Shown in pieces: positions 52,666-60,874 of a stretch of DNA of 64,000 bases. The notes beneath the pieces are model-generated. The model saw nothing but the letters and a program-made list of their open reading frames with translations, searched no databases and had not been told where the DNA came from. The position numbers and the translations under genes are program-made. How positions within the stretch are numbered: position 1 is the stretch's first letter; each line of letters begins with the position of its first letter. This DNA is from VAZQ01 sp963817015 (lineage in GTDB: Bacteria > Pseudomonadota > Alphaproteobacteria > Rhizobiales > Xanthobacteraceae), in assembly GCA_963817015.1 (NCBI GenBank), contig CAWFMV010000019.1:558001-622000 (forward strand). The letters run 5' to 3'.

Positions 52666-54225
52666 TTATGCGCTGTGCGACGGGTGTGGGCAAGCGCCCC
52701 GATCCGGCGCGATCATCGGTCGCATCGATACTATAACAACGCTCACTGCGCGCGCGTCTGGATCGCCGCCGGTCGGGATCTGGCTGCGGCTGGTCTCCAA
52801 CGCTTCGGCAATCTTTTCGGCGAGCGTGGTCGTGTGGATGCACTGGTCGAAGCCTTCGCCGCCTTCGGGCCTTCGGTACTTCCGGGCTTCGGCCACGTGC
52901 TGAGCGGCGCGCGTAAGCGCGGCGATGCGGTCCTGGCGATCCGCCAGCGCCAGCGCATGCAGATAGAAGTCGTTGGCGAACAGGTGATAGATCCAGGCGG
53001 TGCGCTGCACGCAATAGCCCTTCGGCCGGCGGTAGCAGGTCTCCGAGCCGCTGTCGCCGCCGGTTTCCAGCGCCGGCAACGACAGCGCGATCTCCAGGTA
53101 GCGGTGGAAGTCCTGCTGATAGGTCTCCAGGCTGCCAGTCTCGATCGCGGGCCAACCCTTGAAGCAGCTCTTCGGAGTGAAGGCCGCGCGATGCTGGATG
53201 CGCTTGATCTCGCCGGCAAAGTACCAGGCGTGACCGTTGTGCTGGTCTGTGCCCTTCAACGTATCGATCAATGCTTCGGCACGGGCGAAATCCGCGCTGC
53301 CGCTCCTCTCCAGATTGTCGCGCGCCTTCTGGAAAGCGGTCCGCAACTCGCCCGCCAGGTTCACAGGATCGAGCGACGTGTGGCTCGCCAGAAACGGCGA
53401 GTAGATGCCGAGCGCGAGCAGCAGCACGAACGCCAGCGCGCCGCCGGCAACGCTGAACGCCACGGGGCGTCTCTGACAAGCGATGAGCGGAACGCGCCGC
53501 TTGACGGCCGCGTCGCCACCGGCGAACGCGCAGGCGAGCGCGAGTCCGAGGCTGACCGCCGTGACGCCGGCGAGTCCGAGCGTCAACGAAGGCGTCTGGC
53601 CGAGCAGCGTCAGCGTGCCGAGCGTGACCAGCACGGCGATTGCCGCAAGCGCGCAGCCGGCGGCGGCCCGCAGCGCCCAATTTGGAAACGAGGCGACAAA
53701 CTTGCCGCGCTGCTCCAGAATGCCGTCGATCGATTGCATCAACCGTTCAAGGTGGGTGTCGAAATCTTCGACGTTGATCCGCGTGCCCGCCAGCGCCGGA
53801 AAGGTCTTGAGGCTCTCGGGCAGATCCGCCGCCTTGGGGATTGCGGCATCATCCACCATGACAGGAATGACGGCCGCGCCCGATTGCAGCGCCGCTTCCA
53901 CTTCGAGCCGCACCGGATCGTCGGATTGCTGGATGCGCGAATGTCCCTGCGCGTCGATGGCGAGCCATTGCGGGCCGATCACGGCCAGCACGACGTCGCA
54001 GCCGGATAGCTCTTCCTTGATGTGATCGTAAAAATTCTTGCCCAGGGGCATCTTGTTGATGTCCCTGAACACCGACTCTGTTTTGTAGCGGGCGGCGAGA
54101 CGCTCGTAGACGTGCCCGACGATCGCGGCCGAGTCGGAGCGGCGGTAGGAAATAAAAATCCTCGGCCGCCTCTCGCGTGAACGCGGCGACCGACTTTCCG
54201 AAACTGAGTTCGGCAGCGCCCCCAT
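52666..54225 (-). CDS. TIR-domain protein with transmembrane segments
   Basis: 519 residues from the ATG at 54225; a GTG at 54291 is also in frame. The TIR domain spans about residues 20-170: RIFISYRRSDSAAIVGHVYERLA, VFRDINKMPLGKNFYDHIKE, CDVVLAVIGPQWL and the DPVRLEVEAAL helix, where the Glu at 108 or 110 is the likely NADase catalytic residue. Three hydrophobic helices follow (about 185-208, 214-236 and 255-278), then a helical C-terminal domain of about 230 residues with several Cys (KGYCVQR, DQCIHTT) and no family I know. It may be an NAD-cleaving sensor or defence protein. Start choice uncertain. Confidence 0.82.
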   Translation of the reverse strand: MGALPNSVSESRSPRSRERRPRIFISYRRSDSAAIVGHVYERLAARYKTESVFRDINKMPLGKNFYDHIKEELSGCDVVLAVIGPQWLAIDAQGHSRIQQSDDPVRLEVEAALQSGAAVIPVMVDDAAIPKAADLPESLKTFPALAGTRINVEDFDTHLERLMQSIDGILEQRGKFVASFPNWALRAAAGCALAAIAVLVTLGTLTLLGQTPSLTLGLAGVTAVSLGLALACAFAGGDAAVKRRVPLIACQRRPVAFSVAGGALAFVLLLALGIYSPFLASHTSLDPVNLAGELRTAFQKARDNLERSGSADFARAEALIDTLKGTDQHNGHAWYFAGEIKRIQHRAAFTPKSCFKGWPAIETGSLETYQQDFHRYLEIALSLPALETGGDSGSETCYRRPKGYCVQRTAWIYHLFANDFYLHALALADRQDRIAALTRAAQHVAEARKYRRPEGGEGFDQCIHTTTLAEKIAEALETSRSQIPTGGDPDARAVSVVIVSMRPMIAPDRGACPHPSHSA

Positions 54226-54310
54226 TGGTAAAATTGTATGATCGTAACAAGCCCCTGTAAACGGGGGAATCGAGCTTGCCTGAGCGATCACACCTTTAAG
54301 CGATCACGAC

Positions 54311-55444
54311 CTACGCGATCACTTGCCGGCCGATCCCGCCCACGTTGTTGACGCCACAGAGCGCCATGGTCACGTCGAGCTCCTTGCGGAGGAAATGGAT
54401 CGCGCGCGCGACGCCGTGCTCGCCCAAAGCGCCCAGACCATAGATGTAGGCACGGCCGATCAGGCAAGAGCGCGCGCCGAGCGCGAGTGCGCGCATGACA
54501 TCCTGCCCGGAGCGGATGCCGCCGTCGAACATGACCTCGATCTCGCCGCCCACCGCATCGACGATCTTGGGCAAAGCGGAAATCGATGACGGCGCGCCGT
54601 CGAGCTGGCGGCCGCCGTGGTTGGAGACCACCAATGCGCTTGCGCCGGTCTTAGCCGCGATCCGCGCGTCGTCGATATCGAGCACGCCCTTGAGAATGAG
54701 CTTGCCGGGCCATAGCGACCTGATCCACTCGACGTCCTTCCACGAGAATGTCGGATCGAACTGGGTCGCGATCCAGGACGAGAGCGATTTCACATCGGTG
54801 TCGCTGCGCGCATAGCCGGAGAGATTGCCGAAGGTCTTGCGCTTGGCTCGCAGCATGCCGAAGGCCCAGCTCGGCTTGCTCATGATGTCGAGCACATTGC
54901 GGATCTTGATCTCGGGCGGCACCGAGAGCCCGTTGTGCACATCGCAGTGGCGCTGGCCGAGCACCTGCAGGTCGATGGTCAGCACGAGCGCGCTGCACTT
55001 GGCGGCAGCGGCTCGTTCGATCAGCGAGCGCGCAAAGCCGCGATCCTTCATGACGTAAAGCTGGAACCAGAATGGCTTGTCGACCGCCTCCGCCACGTCC
55101 TCGATCGAGCAGACCGACATGGTGCTGAGCGTGAACGGAATGCCGGCCGCCTGCGCGGCGCGGCAGGCGGCGATCTCGCCATCCGGATGCTGCATGCCGG
55201 CGAGGCCGATCGGCGCGAGCGCGAGCGGCAGCGGCACGGTCTCACCGATGATGGTGGTGGTGAGATCGCGGCGCGACACGTCGACCAGCACGCGCTGGCG
55301 CAGCTTGATCCGCTCGAGATCGGCGCGGTTGGTGCGGAGTGTCTCCTGGGCGTAGGACCCAGCCTCGACGTAGTCGAAGAACATCTTCGGGACCTTGCGG
55401 CGGGCGTGCTGCCGCAGATCTTCGATGCACGTCACTGTCGCCAT
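54311..55444 (-). CDS. FMN-dependent alpha-hydroxy-acid oxidase (LldD-like)
   Basis: 377 residues of the alpha-hydroxy-acid dehydrogenase TIM barrel. FMN motifs PLALAPIGLAGMQHPDGE and LTIDLQVLGQRHCDVHNG, the catalytic His in VVSNHGGRQLDGAPSS, and the FMN phosphate region VMFDGGIRSGQDVMRALALGA are all present. Start MATVTCIEDLRQHARRKVPK. It oxidises L-lactate, glycolate, mandelate or a similar 2-hydroxyacid. Monocistronic between the TIR gene and a divergent small gene. Confidence 0.92.
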   Translation of the reverse strand: MATVTCIEDLRQHARRKVPKMFFDYVEAGSYAQETLRTNRADLERIKLRQRVLVDVSRRDLTTTIIGETVPLPLALAPIGLAGMQHPDGEIAACRAAQAAGIPFTLSTMSVCSIEDVAEAVDKPFWFQLYVMKDRGFARSLIERAAAAKCSALVLTIDLQVLGQRHCDVHNGLSVPPEIKIRNVLDIMSKPSWAFGMLRAKRKTFGNLSGYARSDTDVKSLSSWIATQFDPTFSWKDVEWIRSLWPGKLILKGVLDIDDARIAAKTGASALVVSNHGGRQLDGAPSSISALPKIVDAVGGEIEVMFDGGIRSGQDVMRALALGARSCLIGRAYIYGLGALGEHGVARAIHFLRKELDVTMALCGVNNVGGIGRQVIA

Positions 55445-55582
55445 GCCGATTCACGCCTCCTGGCCGTCGGGCGCGCACCATAGCAAGCGCATTCAGGCTG
55501 TGCCGAGGTCGGGAACTCTGGAGGTACCCGGGGTGTTAATGGGGAGACGCGATCGGCGGGAGAAGTTGCCAGGAGACGCATC

Positions 55583-55807
55583 ATGGGAATTCCGAACGAG
55601 ACCGAGATGGAGAACGAGGCTTTGGAAGCAAAAAGGAAGCGCGAGGAGACCGAGAAAGAGCGGGAAGAGGCGCGCAAGCGAAGCCGGCTCGAGAGGTCGC
55701 TGGAAGAAGGCCTGGAGGACAGTTTTCCGGCCTCCGATCCCATCAATGTGACGCAGCCGCCGCCGTCGGTGCAGGACAAGCGCGAGGGCGCGCGGCCAAA
55801 GAAATAA
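55583..55807 (+). CDS. Small charged hypothetical protein with a conserved SFPASDP motif
   Basis: 74 residues: a long charged helix (EALEAKRKREETEKEREEAR), then the conserved segment SLEEGLEDSFPASDPINVTQPP and a Lys end. The EDSFPASDP ending is a common pattern of short rhizobial proteins of unknown role. RBS AGGAG precedes the ATG. Function unknown. Confidence 0.75.
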   Translation: MGIPNETEMENEALEAKRKREETEKEREEARKRSRLERSLEEGLEDSFPASDPINVTQPPPSVQDKREGARPKK

Positions 55808-55951
55808 GGCAACGCATTATTTACCCAATAGTGACTTTAAGCGGCGCTGCCGGAACCGGCGGCGCCGTTTGTGTGGCGCCGTTTATCATGTACTCAACTA
55901 CCCGAAAGAATTTGAGGAATTCCGCCATCGACCTGGCATATGATAGGTAGA

Positions 55952-56027
55952 CTAGTGCCCCGTTTCCGAAGTTCGTGATACGCCTCAGCACACTCTGACA
56001 CGAACTTCGGAAACAAAGGGGCACTAG
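55952..56027. repeat. CTAGTGCC palindrome A
   Basis: Arms CTAGTGCCCC/GGGGCACTAG, then GTTTCCGAAGTTCGTG/CACGAACTTCGGAAAC with an unpaired AAA between the two pairings on the right arm. The total is a stem of 26 bp with a loop of about 20 bases, so a perfect hairpin or cruciform except for the bulge. Confidence 0.85.
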
Positions 56028-56040
56028 CAACTCTATGATT

Positions 56041-56117
56041 CTAGTGCCGCTTTCGATTTGAAGTTCCTAATTGAGTTTGCTGCAGGTGGTGTAGGAACTT
56101 CAAATCGGCGGCACTAG
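56041..56117. repeat. CTAGTGCC palindrome B
   Basis: Outer arms CTAGTGCCGC and GCGGCACTAG, inner arms CGATTTGAAGTTCCTA and TAGGAACTTCAAATCG, with a TTT bulge on the left arm. The architecture is the same as palindrome A (26-bp stem, three-base bulge ten bases from the end), but the inner arms differ in sequence. Confidence 0.85.
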
Positions 56118-56160
56118 TGACAACCCCAGCGTTTTCCCCAGTGCGGCGGAGGGGATAGGA

Positions 56161-57504
56161 ATGGCGCGACGATATTTCGGCACCGATGGCATCAGGGGCC
56201 GTGCCAATGGTGTGATTACCCCGGAACTCGCCTTGCGGGTCGGCCAGGCGGCCGGCGTCGTGTTTCGCCGCGGCGAGCATCGCCATCGCGTGCTCATTGG
56301 CAAGGATACGCGGCTGTCGGGCTATATGATCGAGACCGCGTTGGTTGCGGGCTTCACCTCGGTCGGCATGGATGTGTTCCAGACCGGCCCGATGCCGACG
56401 CCGGCGGTTGCCATGCTCACGCGCTCGATGCGCTGTGATCTCGGGGTGATGATCTCGGCCTCGCACAATCCCTTTGACGACAACGGCATCAAGTTGTTCG
56501 GGCCTGACGGCTACAAGCTCTCCGATGAGCTCGAGGACAAGATCGAGACGCTGATCGACGCCGACCTCACCAAGAGTCTCGCCAAGAGCGCTGACCTCGG
56601 GCGCGCCAAGCGCATCGATGGCGTGCATGATCGCTACATCGAGTTCGCCAAGCGCACATTGCCGCGCACCATGAGTTTTGAGGGCCTGCGGATCGTGATC
56701 GATTGCGCCAACGGCGCGGCCTACCAGGTGGTGCCGGAGGCGCTGTGGGAGCTTGGCGCCGAGGTGATCTCGGTGGGTGTCGAGCCCGATGGCTTCAACA
56801 TCAACCGCGAGTGCGGCTCGACGGCGCCCGAAGAGCTGTGTCGCAAGGTGCGCGAGATGCGCGCCGACATCGGCATTGCGCTCGACGGCGATGCCGACCG
56901 CGTCCTGGTGGCTGACGAACGCGGCCATATCGTCGACGGCGACCAGCTGCTCGCCGTGATCGCCGAAAGCCTCAAAGATGACGGCCGCCTCGCCAAGCCC
57001 GGCGTGGTTGGGACCGTCATGTCGAACCTTGGGCTCGAGCGCTATCTGGGAGGGCTCGGCCTGTCGCTCGAGCGCACCCCGGTCGGCGACCGCTATGTGC
57101 TCGAGCATATGCGCGAGCACGGGTTCAACATCGGCGGCGAGCAGTCCGGCCACATCATCATGTCGGACTTCACCACCACGGGCGACGGCTTCGTGGCGGC
57201 GCTGCAGGTTCTTGCCGTGGTGAAGAAGCAGGATCAGCCGGTGTCGAAAGTCTGCCACCGCTTCGACCCTCTGCCGCAGGTCCTCAAGAACGTGCGCTAC
57301 AAGAGCGGCAAGCCGCTTGAGAATGCCAAGGTCCGCACCGCCATCAAGCAGGCCCAGGCCCGGCTGAACGGCCAGGGCCGGCTGGTTGTGCGCCCCTCAG
57401 GCACCGAGCCGGTCATCCGGGTGATGGTCGAGGGCGACGACAAAGGGCTGGTCGAGGAGGTCGTCGACGGGATTGTGGAAGCATTAACCCAGGCGGCCGC
57501 TTAA
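56161..57504 (+). CDS. glmM: Phosphoglucosamine mutase
   Basis: 447 residues. Converts glucosamine-6-phosphate to glucosamine-1-phosphate for peptidoglycan and lipopolysaccharide precursors. Start MARRYFGTDGIRGRANGVIT; catalytic Ser101 in ISASHNP; metal loop DGDADRVLVADERGHIVDGD; sugar loop GGEQSGHIIMSD; phosphate loop RPSGTEPVIRVMVEG. All four domains are complete. A palindrome ends 43 bases upstream. Confidence 0.97.
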   Translation: MARRYFGTDGIRGRANGVITPELALRVGQAAGVVFRRGEHRHRVLIGKDTRLSGYMIETALVAGFTSVGMDVFQTGPMPTPAVAMLTRSMRCDLGVMISASHNPFDDNGIKLFGPDGYKLSDELEDKIETLIDADLTKSLAKSADLGRAKRIDGVHDRYIEFAKRTLPRTMSFEGLRIVIDCANGAAYQVVPEALWELGAEVISVGVEPDGFNINRECGSTAPEELCRKVREMRADIGIALDGDADRVLVADERGHIVDGDQLLAVIAESLKDDGRLAKPGVVGTVMSNLGLERYLGGLGLSLERTPVGDRYVLEHMREHGFNIGGEQSGHIIMSDFTTTGDGFVAALQVLAVVKKQDQPVSKVCHRFDPLPQVLKNVRYKSGKPLENAKVRTAIKQAQARLNGQGRLVVRPSGTEPVIRVMVEGDDKGLVEEVVDGIVEALTQAAA

Positions 57505-57701
57505 GGTGCGGCCGGCCGCTCATAAAGGCGGCTGTGTAAGGTGAGGCTGCTTAAAGTGGTGGCGCTTCAAGTTAAGCGAGAGTTAAAGGGGCACGGGCGC
57601 AATATTGGAATACGTATAAGTTCGGAGTTTTTCCTTTGCCCGGCATCCGGTAGATCGGTATCGATAGCCGTCCAACAAACCTCACTGGTCTCCGGGCTGC
57701 C

Positions 57702-57905
57702 ATGATTGTTTGTTCTTGCAATGTACTTACCGATGCCGACGTGCGGACTGCCTTGAGCGTCGAGGCGCGACCACGGACCACCGGCGAGGTGTATGGTTGC
57801 CTGGGCTGCTCGCCGCAATGCGGCCGCTGTGCCCGCACCATCAGGCAGATCATGGACGATGCCGGCGGCCGGGGACCAGGCCCAGTCGGGGGACTTGGCG
57901 GCTGA
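57702..57905 (+). CDS. bfd: Bacterioferritin-associated ferredoxin
   Basis: 67 residues of a Bfd-type [2Fe-2S] domain: MIVCSCNVLTDADVR gives Cys4 and Cys6, and YGCLGCSPQCGRC gives two further cluster Cys, all present. Bfd reduces the iron core of bacterioferritin to release Fe(II). The stop lies in the first of three near-identical 15-base units, so the C-terminus is shorter than in many relatives. It precedes bfr by about 170 bases. Confidence 0.9.
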   Translation: MIVCSCNVLTDADVRTALSVEARPRTTGEVYGCLGCSPQCGRCARTIRQIMDDAGGRGPGPVGGLGG

Positions 57906-57941
57906 GATTTTGGCGGCTGAGACTTTGGCGGCTGACTGTGT
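57897..57941. repeat. Three tandem copies of a 15-base unit after bfd
   Basis: Units GGCGGCTGAGATTTT, GGCGGCTGAGACTTT and GGCGGCTGACTGTG run in tandem from 57897. The stop codon of bfd is inside the first. Confidence 0.8.
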
Positions 57942-58013
57942 CCCCAGTGTTCTGATCTGATCGGGCTCCAAAAAACTTTGGGGCCCTTGTCGTTTGGCGA
58001 CGCAGCATGCACA

Positions 58014-58028
58014 TTATAGTGGTTCTAG
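58014..58028 (+). promoter_or_regulatory. Possible Irr-type iron-control box upstream of bfr
   Basis: TTATAG-TGG-TTCTAG (58014-58028) is a partial match to the rhizobial iron control element, whose consensus is TTAGAA-three bases-TTCTAA. It lies about 48 bases before the bfr start, a fitting place for Irr control of iron storage. Only the right half fits well, so the call is tentative. Confidence 0.3.
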
Positions 58029-58075
58029 TCTGGAAATGGCGTGTCGGAGACGGCGCCTCAGCGAGGATTTTCATT

Positions 58076-58558
58076 ATGAAGGGCGACCCCAAGGTTATCG
58101 AGTATCTCAACCGCGGTCTGCGGCATGAGCTGGCGGCCATCAACCAGTACTGGTTGCACTATCGGTTGCTCGACAACTGGGGCCTCAGGGCGCTTGCCAA
58201 GCAATGGCGCAAGGAATCGATCGAGGAGATGGAGCACGCCGACAAGCTCGTGACGCGCATCATCTTTCTTGATGGCTTTCCCAACATGCAGGTCATCGAC
58301 CCGCTGCGCATCGGACAGAACGTGAAGGAAGTGCTCGATTGCGACCTGGCGGCGGAGCATTCGGCGCGCAACCTCTACCAGGAGGCTTCGACCCACTGCC
58401 ATTCGGTTAAGGACTATGTCACGCGCGACCTGTTCGAGAGCCTGATGAAGGCCGAGGAAGAGCATATCGATTTCCTCGAGACTCAGATCGATCTCGTCGC
58501 CAAGCTCGGGGTCGAGCTTTACTCGCAGCATCACATCGGTGAGCTCGAGCACGACTGA
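58076..58558 (+). CDS. bfr: Bacterioferritin
   Basis: 160 residues of a four-helix ferritin with haem. Ferroxidase ligands Glu18, Glu51, His54, Glu94, Glu127 and His130 and the axial haem ligand Met52 are all at their canonical positions. Start ATG 58076 (KGDPKVIEYLNRGLRHEL); the longer in-frame start at 58007 is upstream of the iron-box-like site and not expected to be used. Stores iron, released with bfd. Monocistronic or in a pair with bfd. Confidence 0.97.
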   Translation: MKGDPKVIEYLNRGLRHELAAINQYWLHYRLLDNWGLRALAKQWRKESIEEMEHADKLVTRIIFLDGFPNMQVIDPLRIGQNVKEVLDCDLAAEHSARNLYQEASTHCHSVKDYVTRDLFESLMKAEEEHIDFLETQIDLVAKLGVELYSQHHIGELEHD

Positions 58559-58594
58559 TATCTGTCGGCCTGGTCAGCTCGATCCGCTGATCCT

Positions 58595-58626
58595 CAACGC
58601 TTCGTTAATGCAACGCTTCGTTAATA
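58595..58626. repeat. 16-base tandem duplication after bfr
   Basis: CAACGCTTCGTTAATG (58595-58610) is followed directly by CAACGCTTCGTTAATA (58611-58626); 15 of 16 bases match. Confidence 0.8.
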
Positions 58627-58645
58627 CAATGTGCTCCGTCAAACA

Positions 58646-58668
58646 GCGCCCACGCCATGCGTGGGCGC
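58646..58668 (+). terminator. Hairpin between bfr and the porin gene
   Basis: A 10-bp perfect stem (GCGCCCACGC with GCGTGGGCGC) around a three-base loop. There is no T run after it, so it may be a Rho-assisted terminator or an RNA structure. Located 90 bases after bfr. Confidence 0.5.
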
Positions 58669-58818
58669 GTCATGCTGCGCAGCTCTGCAATCCACGACAA
58701 TTAATAATCACGGTAAATTATTAGGGTTAAGCTCCATTTAAGGGATTACTGCGATCTTCGCCTTCGTAGGCATTCGGGTAGGGGCTGACGCCCTGCGTGC
58801 TGACGAAAGGACGAAGTC

Positions 58819-59628
58819 ATGAGTCGTGTAAGTACGTTTGCGCTCGCAGGAGCAACCGCGCTGATGGTGGGCTCAGGGGCGCTCGCAGCAGATCTTGCAG
58901 CACCGTATCAACCGATTGCGACCGGCGGCTGGTATCTGCGCGGCTATATCGGCCAGAGCAATCAATTCGTGAACAGCATCTCGCATCCGTCGTTCGCGAC
59001 GGCGCCGCAGTTCACCTTCTTCGACAAGGGCGGCTTCGACAGCGCGCCGTTCTTCGGTGCCGGCGTCGGCTATCAGTGGAACAGCTGGTTCCGTACCGAT
59101 GTGACCGGCGAATATCGCGGCAAGGCCGGCTTCCACGCGCTCGACAGCTACTACGACACTGGCAACGCGGGCTATCGCACCAACGATTATACGGCCAGCA
59201 AGTCGGAGTGGGTCGCGCTTGCCAACGCCTATATCGATCTTGGCACCTGGTGGTCCATTACGCCCTTCATCGGCGCCGGCGTTGGTGTGGCGTTCAACAC
59301 CATCGAGCATTTCCGCGACACCAATGTCATCGCGGGCGGCGGCGGTTGGGCCGACACCGGCACGCAGACCAGTCTCGCCTGGGCGCTGCATGCCGGCGCG
59401 TCCTATCGCGCGTCGCAGAATTTCGCGGTTGAGCTCTCGTACCGCTATCTCAACGTCGGCAATGGCCGCTCGGGGCTCCTGCAGAATCTCGATCCGTCAT
59501 TCTCGTCCGGAAATCCGCTCGCGCCGATGACGTTCCACAACATCCAATCCCACGATCTGATGCTGGGCCTGCGCTGGCTGTTGCAGCCGGAGCCGATGTA
59601 TTCACCGGCGCTCATCCGCAAGGGCTGA
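58819..59628 (+). CDS. Outer-membrane beta-barrel protein (Omp31-like)
   Basis: 269 residues. Signal peptide STFALAGATALMVGSGALA cleaved before ADLAAPYQP, then alternating amphipathic strands such as WYLRGYIGQSN, FGAGVGYQWNSWFRTDVTGEY and YIDLGTWWSITPFIGAGVGV. It ends with HDLMLGLRWLL, and the last part Pro-Ala-Leu-Ile-Arg-Lys-Gly lies beyond the final strand. The family is the rhizobial outer-membrane beta-barrel group; role probably porin or structural. Confidence 0.9.
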   Translation: MSRVSTFALAGATALMVGSGALAADLAAPYQPIATGGWYLRGYIGQSNQFVNSISHPSFATAPQFTFFDKGGFDSAPFFGAGVGYQWNSWFRTDVTGEYRGKAGFHALDSYYDTGNAGYRTNDYTASKSEWVALANAYIDLGTWWSITPFIGAGVGVAFNTIEHFRDTNVIAGGGGWADTGTQTSLAWALHAGASYRASQNFAVELSYRYLNVGNGRSGLLQNLDPSFSSGNPLAPMTFHNIQSHDLMLGLRWLLQPEPMYSPALIRKG

Positions 59629-59799
59629 ACCAGCAGCGAGCGATCGACGAACGGCGCGGAAATGTCCGCGCCGTTTTTCATGGGGGCGCGTAGCCGAAAT
59701 CCCATGAGCGGTGGGGGTAATGGATAACCGCTCATTAAGGTTAATCAACCATGGTAGGCGCGTGCGGTGAGTCGTCCCGCGAACGGAATGGGGCCTGTC

Positions 59800-60689
59800 A
59801 TGCGTCGTCTGACTGCTATTGCTTCGATTGCATTTGCCGCAGGCGCATGGGCGACCGGCGCAGGGTCGACCGGGGCATGGGCCGCCGACTACGAGCCGTC
59901 TGATTTCCCGACGTTGCGAGGGTCAAATCCCTACATCCCGGCTACGCCACGCCACACGAACTGGGGCGGCTTCTATGCCGGCGGGCAGGCCGGCTACAGC
60001 GCCTCCTACATGGATTTTGCCAAGGCGGGCCGCTCCATCAACGCATTCGATCCGAACGTCTCGTTCACGGCGCCGTTCGGCTCGGTGTCGAGTTGGGCCA
60101 GTCTCGGCACCGACACCGGCAAGGCGCCGACCTACGGCGCCTTCGTCGGCTACAACTGGCAATTTGACGACCTCATCCTTGGTTTCGAGGCCAACTACAA
60201 CCACACCAGCCTGTTCGGCACGGCGAGCGCCACGCGATGCTACACCTCCTCGCCGTCGCTACCGAACTGTTCCGCGGCCATTACGCTCGGTGACGGCAAT
60301 GACTTACAACGCGACGGTCACCGCCACCGCATCGATGCGCATCACGGACTACGCCACGGCGCGACTTCGTGCCGGCTGGGTCGTCGACAATGTGTTGCCC
60401 TATGCGATGATTGGCCTGGCGGTCGGACGCGCCGAAATCAGCCGTTACGCCACCGCGACCGGAACGCCGGTCAATCCGGCCCGGAACGGGTACGCCGTTT
60501 ACGAGGACCGAGGGCACATTCAATTCGGCGATGCTCACCTGGGGCTATTCGGCCGGTCTCGGCGCCGACTGGTTGATTTTGCCCGACGTCTTCGTGCGGG
60601 CCGAATACGAGTTTGTGAAGTTCATGCTGGTGTCCGATTTTCGATCGCAGATCCACAACGGCCGTCTGGGCCTGGGCGTGAGGTTCTAA
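59800..60689 (+). CDS. Outer-membrane beta-barrel protein, two frameshifts
   Basis: About 295 residues when joined. Signal peptide LTAIASIAFAAGAWATG, then the GGFYAGGQAGYSASYMDFA and VGYNWQFDDLILGFEANYNH strands. The frame changes near 60300 (into MRITDYATARLRAGWVVDNVLPYAMIGLAVG) and near 60505 (into LTWGYSAGLGADWLILPDVFVRAEYE and the C-terminal Phe after LGLGVR). Phe at the end is typical of barrels inserted by BamA. A second copy of the family next to the porin gene at 58819. Confidence 0.85.
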
Positions 60690-60874
60690 AGGCGCGAATG
60701 CTTCCGCTGCCGAGGCGCCGGATGCGGGGGCATCCGGCGCCTTCTCCATATGTCGATTTCCTTGCCCCAGTTGTCGACGCACAAAGGCGCGCTTGACGAC
60801 GCGCGCGGTCTTCCTTATCTCCGCCAGTGGGACACCCCTCCCCACCGAGGGGCGACTATCTGGAAGGATAGGCC

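Larger units (their letters stand above)
55808..56160. other. Gap of about 350 bases with two palindromes and no gene
   Basis: No open frame is convincing. The two large inverted repeats (55952-56027 and 56041-56117) occupy nearly half of it and end 43 bases before the glmM start. See the separate entries. Confidence 0.7.

Noticed and set aside
54225..54291. Extra N-terminal 22 residues of the TIR protein from GTG 54291
   Set aside because: The extension has no domain similarity and no clear ribosome-binding site; ATG 54225 was preferred, though the choice is uncertain.
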